Positions 56,056 through 64,000 of a stretch of DNA of 64,000 nucleotides are shown piece after piece (positions within the stretch are counted from its first letter, which is position 1; every line of letters starts with the position of its first letter). The notes below the pieces were generated by a model. That model was not told the origin of the DNA, did no database searches, and was given only the letters and a program-made list of their open reading frames with translations. The stretch covers positions 124,001 to 188,000 of the forward strand of contig JAQSEB010000202.1 of the NCBI GenBank assembly GCA_030063045.1, in the 5' to 3' direction. Origin of the DNA: Pratylenchus scribneri (taxonomy: Eukaryota; Nematoda; Chromadorea; Rhabditida; Pratylenchidae). A program made the translations under genes and the position numbers.

Positions 56056-58252
56056 TTATTGAATTTGTACAAGTTGATTTTGCCTATTTTGAATAATTTT
56101 TGAATTTTTTGGTTGAAAAATTGTTGTTGAAATTTGTAAATTTGTTGTTTCATCAATGCTCGAAACTCGGCAAAAATGTAGTACATGGCGAATGAACGGA
56201 AAATGGCGATTCATTATTTCACGATATTCAGAACTGAATTTTTTATTGATAATTTATTTTAAACAATAGGGTCAGAAATGCATTTTTATGGAAAATATTT
56301 GTTCTTCTAAATCTAAAAACCTTAAATAAATCAATCGATATGATTTCATCTCACTTGGTTTTAGCTTACACTAACTTTGTTTCAAATAAAAAATGGAAAA
56401 CGATTCAAACTTTTTGAAACTCTTTAATTTTTGATCAAATCATTAAATGCCATTTTATGAATTTTATTCAAAAATTCTAATTTGTAAGACAAGCCTTTCT
56501 ACGTTCTAACATTATAATTAATTATTTTAATGGTATATATTTTATTTTCTATAAAATTATATTATATTTTTTTGTTTATAGTTCAATGCAGACAATGAGT
56601 TCAAAAATTCTCAAATTATTTAATTCAAAAACACATTTATTTAACTTTTGGGTTTAAATAAAATTTAAAAATGCTAATTTATAAAGGAATTTGGGCTTTC
56701 TTAAAGTTTTTGCTTTCATAAATTGTTTAGTTTTTCATTGTGTTAAACCAAAAAATCTGCGAAAGTACCCAAAATCTCACAGAAATGGTTCCATTCCCAT
56801 ACCACCAAATGTTCATCTATTATATTATTTTAATTAATTATCCTTTAAAAAATACCTGCAAAAATATAGAACCGGTGCATTTATGGCACCAGCAAGTGTA
56901 ATCAATTGTCCAAAAATTGTGAATAACAAAATTGCCATTTGTGGATTGTCCGTCAGAATTGGGACGACAAATTTAGTGAGGAAAACACTGCTAAAATAGA
57001 GGAAGAAAATGACGCCCATAATTGTTGCCAATGATTTGAAGATTCGACGAGTTTGTTGCATTTGTTCTTCAATCTTCAGGATTGACTTCACTTTTTTTAA
57101 CTAAAATATTTTTTGAAAATATTGGGATAAAAATTTTTTGTTTAAATTGATTTATAAAGTAAAATCAATGATTATTTTTGGATAAAGAATTCTTTGAATA
57201 TTTGGAATATTTGGAATAGAAATTTGGCATTTGTGATATCCCACCAAAAAATTGTTTAATTTTTTAAATAAATTTATATTACAAAATTTTACTCATTTTA
57301 ATTTTTTGGTATCAATAATTTTTACAATATTCTCAATTTTTGTGCTATTTTGTAAGTTGTATTAATTTTGGAGAGGGACACTTCCGTCCCCCGGCATTTC
57401 CGTCTCAGCGATTTTGACGAATCTTAACTCATAGTCTAACAAAATGATCTAAAGTGCTTTTCTCATAGCCTTATGTATTGGCTCCTCATCATTGGTATAT
57501 GGATTATCCAAAATTTAAAAGTTTTTGCAGAGATATGGTCATAACATAACTACAAAAATAAAGGAAATTTTTCCAATTTTTTGGCCATAACTTGGATCAA
57601 ACATTACAGTTTCGGATGATCAATAAACCTATGGAGAACAAATAATAGGGATATAAGACATATTTAGATCATTATGATTGGTTAATTTTGACTGATGAGC
57701 TATGGTTCGTCAAAATCGCTGAGACGGAAATGACCCTAGCAGTACTATAATTTAGATGAAAATAAAAAAATTTAAAACTAATTTTACAGAATTTAATTTA
57801 GTCTCGTCTGAATTAAAAATTAAAAGAAAGTCAAATCTATCTCTAATTTATCATTGCTTGCCTCTGCTGGGGGTGGGCAAAAATAAGATTGAAAAAATTT
57901 ATTAAAAGCCAATATTAAATTGGATTCATTTTAAAACATACATTTAAAGATAATTCCAATTAGAATATAAATAAGCAATGTTAGAAAATACAAAATTATA
58001 ACATTGTAAAATGCCCAATCGAAAATTTCCACAGCCGTGTGATCGCTGATTTCACAATAAACCATTCTTAAAAGGTATTTTATTTTAAATATTTTATATT
58101 AAATAATTTTCACAGACCTTTTATTAAATTCATTGTCAGATTTCCATAGATAGTAATAATTAAAATACATGAGAATAAAGATATAAGTAGAGGAAATTGT
58201 ATTCAATAAAATAACATATTTGAATGCTCCTCTGCTCAGCACAAAACGATAG
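56056..58252 (-). CDS. Srsx-like chemoreceptor, 3' half (TM4-TM7), partial
   Basis: Minus-strand exons 58118-58252, 57942-58066, 56856-57090 and 56056-56233 join in phase. The first gives a hydrophobic helix (VILLNTISSTYIFILMYF), the second CEISDHTAVEIFDW then TM5, the third a basic QQTRRIFKSLATI loop with TM6 and TM7, and the TM7 end NAPVLYFC joins SSEYREIMNRHF, a close fit to the N-P..Y..S.EYR end of Srsx/Srw-type rhodopsin-class receptors. The tail is Gln/Asn-rich and stops at 56056. I found no exons for TM1-TM3 between 58253 and 60300, so the 5' half is lost, or too diverged for me to see. A separate family from the Srg-like array. Confidence 0.7.
57375..57745. repeat. Foldback MITE in the Srsx-like gene intron
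   Basis: Arms CATTTCCGTCTCAGCGATTT and AAATCGCTGAGACGGAAATG, palindromic inwards with GGCCATAACTTGG/ATATGGTCATAAC. Same family as 24.0 and 59.4 kb. Confidence 0.8.
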
Positions 58253-58364
58253 CTTAAATTAAAATTAACTTAATTTTCCTACTCCAATTTTATATTATTA
58301 AATCGCTTAAACCATTTTCCAATTTTTGTTTTTAAACACTTTAATTTTGAGCCAAAACTTGCCA

Positions 58365-58500
58365 TTTTATTTACCATTGGATGCGTCTCGATGAGATCTA
58401 CAAATTGGTGTAAGGTTTGTAGGGTCTAAAACCGTTTTCGAATTTATTAGAGAAATTAAAAACTGTTTTGTCTGCAAAAAACGTAACCCTATTTAAATAG
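58365..58500. repeat. Dispersed repeat, copy 1
   Basis: GATGCGTCTCGATGAGATCT and GTAAGGTTTGTA..AAAACCGTTTTCG match the stretch near 63870-63930. The two copies are in the same orientation. Confidence 0.6.
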
Positions 58501-60307
58501 TCTCTTTCCATTTCCAAATGCCACACACCCTTTCTGACACAATTTTCTTGACTTATTTTATTATTTATTCCACTCAATTGAAGTATAATTTATTTATCAC
58601 AACTTGAAGCAATTTAATTTATATTTTGGAAATAAAACATAATTGGGAAAATTGAGTTAACTTAAATGGGTTTGATAAAAGAACCGGAAGGTTCGGATTC
58701 GGACAGAGCATACACCATTGATTAATTTCAATTATTGTAAAAGATAAATTAATTGAAAATAATACTAAAGTAAAAAATTATTTTAAAAAATCTTTACTCT
58801 CTCTAAGTTTAGAATGGCAAACAATTTAGCCTCAAAAAATCCACTTTTAATTTTTTGTAGATTATAAAATTCATTATTTTTAATTGGTAACATGTCTGGT
58901 AAATAAATTTATCCCAAAAAGGAGAAAAATTCGAATTATCGCAACATTGGATTTTATTATTCCAATTAATTTGTATAAATTAATTTGGTATTGGCAACAT
59001 AAAAAATTTTATAGCACCTACGTAAAAGATTAATTGTGGATTTGTAAATACAAAATGGCTCAAAATTAAAAAGAAAAGAAAGAAAAGAAAGAATAATTCG
59101 CCATCATCGTAGGCTAAATTCGGATTTTATGATTCCAATTAATGTATTTTTTCAAATTATTTCATTCCACATCAGCAGAGCCGAACATTGATAATACTAA
59201 ATTAATTGGTTAATAATTTGTAAATGACAACTACGTAAAAGATTAAGTGTAGATTTATGAATACAAAATGGCACAATTAAAAAAATTGAAAGAACCAACC
59301 GTTCAAATTTTCTATGCCCAAGATAAAAAATGACTGATTTTAATTGTGAGAAAGACGGCAGCAATTTTTTCAAGCATATTTAATACGGTCATGTAGATTT
59401 CTTTCTCGCCATTTCCGTCTCAGTTATTTTGACGAGCTGCATCTCGTCACCCAATTAATCTACTATAAATTATCTGAATTGCATTTTAATTGCTCTCATT
59501 AATGGCTATCCATTTGTATATTGATCATCTAAAACTGTAAAAGTTTGTCCAAGTTCTGTCCATAAATACAAAAACAAAGACGATTTTTCTAAACTAAAAT
59601 TTCGAATGCTCAATATAATAAATACTTAGGGCCATATGAAACTCTTTATATCTTTTTTAATTAGTTATTCGTCAAAATCTCTGAAACAGAAATGGCCGAG
59701 ACGAAATTGTCCCCAACGGTTTCCGGCTAAATTCATATTTTTATGGCCAAAATGAAAAATGACTGATTTTAATTGCGAAAAGGATGGTTTTTTTTGGCAA
59801 ATCTAATAGAACCGAATGAAGAAATAAAAAATTTTCATATGAATTTCTATAATTTCATGATAATTTTAGTTGGAATTTAATACTGACTCTATCATCTTAC
59901 TTATTTATTTAATTTAATATTTTAAGAAAATTAGAATTTCTTTTTTTTAATTAGGCAAAAAATGTACTTTTTGTCAATAATCTTTCGGTAAAAATGTTTT
60001 CTCAAAAATAATATGCAAATTTTATGTACTTTTCACACCTTTCATAAAAATGACTAGTGGTTTTACATTATTTAATTCGTCCATTCACAATGACAATATC
60101 ATCAGTCTGATCCACTCTAAACTCTAAATGTAAATAAGTTGGTTGGCCGATTTAACTAGCCATAATCCTGGGTCGGTTCATTCAATCAAAATCAATTGAA
60201 AGTGCATTCTTCAATATGGCAATATAAATATCCAATAGAAATTGCTTACAAATCATAAAATTTGATACTTATTTATTATAAATTTATTATAAAAATAATA
60301 AAATAAA
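58501..60307. repeat. Intergenic region with direct repeats around a MITE
   Basis: CTACGTAAAAGATTAA..GT(A/G)GATTT occurs at about 59018 and 59230; AAAAATGACTGATTTTAATT occurs at about 59325 and 59757, flanking the MITE. No gene supported. Confidence 0.55.
59405..59725. repeat. Foldback MITE, same family as 24.0 and 57.4 kb
   Basis: Arms GCCATTTCCGTCTCAG and CTGAAACAGAAATGGC with GACGAGCTGCATCTCGTCA next to the left end. A second GAGACGAAATTGTCCCC follows the right arm. Confidence 0.72.
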
Positions 60308-60968
60308 ATGAAATTCTGCTCCGTTTCTTCTACAATTTTTTTCATAATTTCGATCATCATCACTTATTTTGCTATATTTGATGCGGCGCCAATCTTGGGA
60401 TCTGGCTCAGCAGGAATTGCTGTGGATGAGAACAATGTATCAGCAAATGGCCAAGCTACTTCCGGTCGGAATTCAGTAGGGGGCGGCAATCAAGTCAATG
60501 CACCAATTAGTGCTCCAATTAATGCTTGCGGGAATGCAGTCGCAGGTTTGTTGGCCATTTTTTATCCATAAAAACAAATTGCCAAAACATCATACTAGTA
60601 ATCTTTTAGTTAGCACTATAAATCAATTAAAAATTTTAAAAAAATATAATTTTAGGCCTATTTTTATTAATAAATAAATCTTCATTATTAATATCCTTTT
60701 AATGCATTCTATGTTTAAAAATAAATATTTAATTAATTTATAAAATTGATTAGATAATAAAATAGTTGGAAAATGTCCATTTTTTATTTTTATTGATTAT
60801 CTGACCGAATTTATCTATTTCATTTTGTTAAATGAAAAATCAAAAGAATATATTCATTCTTTTGAATTTCCAATTTAATTAAAAACGAATTCATCTCAAT
60901 AAAATTCAACAGTTCTGGGCTTGGCAGCCGGATGTAAACCAAATTTGGATGCAAATGCGTCAATCTGA
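60308..60968 (+). CDS. Small secreted protein with a chaplin-like core, two exons
   Basis: Exons 60308-60545 and 60913-60968 splice (phase 1, GT-AG) to 97 aa. Residues 1-27 form a clear signal peptide (hydrophobic FFIISIIITYFAIF, likely cut near DAA-PI). Then comes a Gly/Asn/Ala-rich segment and QVNAPISAPINACGNAVA, which runs over the splice into VLGLAAGCKPN. The two Cys are 12 residues apart within a P-I-N-x-C-G-N-x-V...G-L...C pattern, very like the Streptomyces chaplin domain (PVNVCGN.V.V.GLLNPA.GN.C). Chaplins assemble into amphipathic amyloid films at surfaces. The intron and eukaryotic signal peptide show it is a nematode gene, not contamination. Ignoring splicing the ORF would stop at 60571 with ...LLAIFYP and lose the second Cys. 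A TATAAATATCC lies near 60223. Relation to chaplins by common descent is unproven. Confidence 0.62.
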
Positions 60969-61829
60969 TGAAGCCGAAGATGAAGTGAGAATAAATGATA
61001 ATTAAACAAATATGAAAAAATAAATTCTTTAAAATTGTGATTATTTTAAAATTTTAATATGACAGACAACTTAGCAAAAAAAAATATTAAAATTTGAGTT
61101 TAATTGTTGAAAAAATTGGAAATATTAACTAAAATGGCTATTTTAGTAAATGGTGTCCGGAAAAATGGTCAATTAGAAAAAGTAATTTATCAAAAAAAAT
61201 TTGATTTATTTTAATATTATCAAGATAGAAAACATGATGATGATAAATAAAAATTTGTTGGGAAATTTAATCCTCCTATTTATCAACACAATTTTCACTT
61301 TATCTAAAAGATAATTCCGATTTAAAATGGTCAAAATAACAATATCTAAATTTTCTTTACTTTTGAGTATTTCAAATAAATGACAAAAGTTTTTACATTC
61401 AAAATTTGTTTTTATATCATTCAATAGTTCAATAGAATCTTATTCATTTGTAAATGCCGATTTTATCAGAATTTATCTTCGGACATTTCATTCTGGTCAG
61501 TCATGTATTTAAAATTCGAAATTGCATTCAATTGTTTGGCACTATAAATATCGAACAAAAATTGATATTTATTTAATAAAAAAATCGGCTCGATTTCCTC
61601 TACATTCTTGCTAATTATTTTAACCATGAGTGCATTGGTCAAAATAAAAGTCGGCACCAATTTTGGAACCTGATTTTTTAGGAAATTAGATAATAAAATT
61701 TAAAAATCGTTCTAACGTAAAGTCCTAAAAAAGCGGATATTCAAAACAATGCGGCCGAGAGGGTTTAATTATTAGTTAATTTAAGATCTGGTTATATGGC
61801 CTAAAAATAGTAGAAATAAAGTGAGGATT
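60969..61829. other. Intergenic, nothing recognisable
   Basis: AT-rich; minus-strand ORFs at 61206-61660 have no signal peptide, domain or splice context that I can support. Confidence 0.4.
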
Positions 61830-62520
61830 TGGGCTCAAAAAAATGAACTGTGGATTTTAGAAAGTGCATGATGGTTTGGGGGAAGGGGAAGATGAAGCCT
61901 GGGGCATGGGCAAAAGTAGAGGCGTGGGAGGGAATGAGATGGGGTGTGGGATGGATTGGGCTCCTAGAATGGGAGCTTTGATTTTGGCCAAATCGGGAGT
62001 GCGCGATGAGCCAAGAAAGGAGGATTACAAAACAAGGAAGAGAGGACTGGGAATTGGGAAGCGCGAGCGGGCCACATTGGTAAGGGATAAGGGGTGGGAA
62101 AGAAGATGAAGCCGGGCAAATTCCGTAGAGAGAAAGGTAGAGAGATAGAGAGAATGGATGGTGCCTTCAGAAGTCAGAGGATCGAGCATTGATTTGGCCA
62201 AAAGCGGGCCACATGGGCAAAGAGTTGGGAAGGAAAATGAAGATGAAGCCTGCAGCAAATTTAGTAGAGAGAGAGGATAGAGTGAGGGAGAGAATGGATG
62301 GGACTTCAGAAATCAGAAGTCAGAGGATCGAGTATTGATTTTGGCCAAATTGGGGGTGCGCGATGGGTTTCTGTCATGCCTTGGGATGAAGCCAAGGAAA
62401 AGGCCCAATAGGCAAAAATCGATTGAATGTTTGCAAAATGGACGAGAAGGGAAGAGAAAAGAAATTAAGCAGGGAAAAGGGTAATAATTGAAAGAAAGAG
62501 AGGAGAGCTTCTTCAGAAGA
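61830..62520. repeat. Purine-rich region with imperfect direct repeats
   Basis: The plus strand is strikingly G+A rich. GATTTTGGCCAAATCGGGAG (about 61980), ATTTGGCCAAAAGCGGGC (62192) and ATTTTGGCCAAATTGGGGG (62337), and AGAGAGAATGGATGG at about 62147 and 62288 with TCAGAGGATCGAG after each, mark a repeat of about 145 bp in two to three copies. The ORF through it is a by-product. Confidence 0.6.
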
Positions 62521-62618
62521 CAATTCTTTGATTATTTCTTACTCTTCCTAAAAGTTATTCATAATTTTATTTTTATTTAAATTATTTAATCATACAATAT
62601 ATTGTCCATCCAAGCAAA

Positions 62619-63590
62619 ATGGCACCCTTTGTTCTCATATTATTAATTTTCCTAAATTTTGTACAATCATTGCCCACAATTCACTCTGAACTCATTCTGA
62701 ATGACATGAAAACATTCATTGTGCCTTTTGAGGATGAGTTGGTAAAATTTGTGGAAAAACTCGGCAAAATTGTGGGCAAAAGACCACTTCTATTAATGGG
62801 CAATCCATTCGTTGAGGCATTAATCCATAAAGAATTTCTTAATGAATTCAAAGAAGTAATGAAAAATGTGGAAGAATATTTGACGAAAGGGAATGGAAAT
62901 TTTGAAGAAATTACGGCCGAATTGAACAAATTTAAATTGGCGGAGTTAAAATTGAAAGCCCTGAAAAATTTTAGAGAGGAAATTCCAAATGGAAGAAATA
63001 TTCCAGGGGAAATTTTTGGCGGAATTCAGAAGGAAATTCCGAAAGATGAACGTTTGGAATTAGTAAATGAATTAATTTCTTTGCGTGAAATTTTGAACAA
63101 ATTTGTGGAAAAAACAAAATTGGAATTGCAAATTGGAATAAGGCAAAAGAATTTCTACGAATTTGACAAGACAATTCAGAAAAATACCAAAAAATTGGAA
63201 GGAATATTTGGAGAATTATTTGAGAAAAATAAGAAAAATGCTTATAAAGAAATTTGGAATATAATTTTGGAGAAAAAGAGAACATTGGGAAAAATATTTA
63301 AAAAAGGAAACCGAAAATTCAATAAAGAAATTTTTGTGGAAAATAATTTAGGGGAAATTTTGAAAAAGAATTCGGATAAATTAAAGGCTGTAATTGATAT
63401 AGAAAACCCACTTTGGGAAGAGGTGGAATTGAACGAATATCCTGCTGAACATTTGCCCAAAGGGGTGCCTGAAATTGTCCATCATTATGAGCAAATTGAA
63501 GTGCTTATTGAAGAAACGTTTGAAAAATTGCCGAAATTGATTGAAGATGCGCCATTTTTTAAAAACAAACAAAAGGTTTTATTATTTTGA
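62619..63590 (+). CDS. Secreted, helical, Lys/Glu-rich protein of unknown function
   Basis: 323 aa. MAPFVLILLIFLNFVQS is a strong signal peptide. The mature part is almost entirely predicted amphipathic helix, rich in Lys, Glu, Leu and Ile with few Cys and no transmembrane segment. It contains repeated heptad-like stretches (for example FEEITAELNKFKLAELKLKA). The C-terminus may be longer: GT follows NKQK at about 63577, so the last residues VLLF could be intron readthrough. The start codon is preceded by an AT-rich region; no conserved promoter motif seen. I recognise no family. In a parasitic nematode such a protein could be a secreted effector or a lipid-binding protein, but nothing here proves that. 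Confidence 0.65.
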   Translation: MAPFVLILLIFLNFVQSLPTIHSELILNDMKTFIVPFEDELVKFVEKLGKIVGKRPLLLMGNPFVEALIHKEFLNEFKEVMKNVEEYLTKGNGNFEEITAELNKFKLAELKLKALKNFREEIPNGRNIPGEIFGGIQKEIPKDERLELVNELISLREILNKFVEKTKLELQIGIRQKNFYEFDKTIQKNTKKLEGIFGELFEKNKKNAYKEIWNIILEKKRTLGKIFKKGNRKFNKEIFVENNLGEILKKNSDKLKAVIDIENPLWEEVELNEYPAEHLPKGVPEIVHHYEQIEVLIEETFEKLPKLIEDAPFFKNKQKVLLF

Positions 63591-64000
63591 CAGTATTTAA
63601 TTTTAAAAAAAATCATTGAAATGAAAAGAGCGAGTTACACATTTAATCTAAAAAGTCATTATTAAAAGATAAATTTGCCATCGAAATAGTTTTTCACTTC
63701 TAACAAAACATAAGCCAGTTTTAGACTCTTCAATCTTATACTTATTTGTAGAACGCATCGAGATGCATCGATTGATATATAATAATATGAAAGGTTTGGT
63801 CCAAATTAGTGTTTAAAACCAAAAACTTAAATGTTTTAACTCATTAATTTTGAACGAATTATATACCTTTCGATGCGTCACGATGAGATTTACAAAATGG
63901 TATAAGGTTTGTATTGTTTAAAACGGTTTCTGATTTGTTAAAGTCATAAAACTTAGCAAAAAGTAACTTTTAACAAAAACATATTTAAAACATTTCAAAA
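63591..64000. repeat. 3' flank and dispersed repeat, copy 2
   Basis: About 63755-63975 contains GATGCGTCACGATGAGATTT and GTATAAGGTTTGTATTG, matching 58365-58500. No gene; the window ends within it. Confidence 0.5.

Noticed and set aside
61864..62109. Gly/Glu/Arg-rich 81-aa ORF
   Set aside because: Explained by a purine-biased repeat region; no signal peptide and no supporting splice structure.

Overview
The window is AT-rich, intron-dense eukaryotic DNA from a nematode. Three things support this: introns run from 44 bp to over 2 kb with TTTTCAG-type acceptors, there are arrays of nematode-type seven-transmembrane chemoreceptors, and the mobile elements are metazoan types (BEL/Pao, CACTA/EnSpm, many foldback MITEs). 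The composition would fit a tylenchid or other clade IV parasite, but I cannot name the species. Gene models below were assembled by hand from frame, splice-site and paralogue comparison, because almost every real gene is split into short exons.

Layout. 1-4731: the 3' part of a BEL/Pao LTR retroelement (pol C-terminus, a 1187-aa envelope-like ORF, 3' LTR). It ends inside intron 1 of a chemoreceptor gene, of which only exon 1 remains in the window. 4.9-17.0 kb: a minus-strand tandem array of four related receptors (D, exon 1 only; C, complete; B, lacking exon 1; A, complete). C and A share one six-exon structure. 19.4-33.8 kb: a head-to-head pair of duplicated units. Each unit is a small membrane-protein gene (called TM family here: 11-residue amphipathic repeats plus two hydrophobic segments) followed by a divergent cytosolic-type Hsp70. 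In the minus-strand unit the two genes are separate. In the plus-strand unit the TM gene reads in frame into Hsp70, which predicts an 822-aa membrane-anchored Hsp70. 34.2-42.4 kb: a TM pseudogene split by a 7.5-kb CACTA/EnSpm-like DNA transposon with 14-bp terminal inverted repeats. 44.2-53.4 kb: a third unit with an intact 300-aa TM gene and a broken Hsp70, separated by a foldback element, a GC-richer repetitive ORF with a frame break, and a zinc-finger gene fragment. 53.8-55.6 kb: two more TM copies, one short and one decayed. 56.1-58.3 kb: the 3' half of an Srsx-like receptor. 60.3-61.0 kb: a small two-exon secreted protein whose core resembles the chaplin domain of Streptomyces. 62.6-63.6 kb: a secreted, helical, lysine/glutamate-rich protein of unknown function.

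How it fits together. The main theme is repeated duplication of a [TM gene + Hsp70] cassette that shares 5' and 3' flanking motifs, followed by divergence, fusion, decay and transposon insertion. Two of the three Hsp70 copies carry related minisatellites in the same intron. The strongest leads are the TM-Hsp70 fusion, the hendecad-repeat TM family, the chaplin-like secreted protein and the nested CACTA element.
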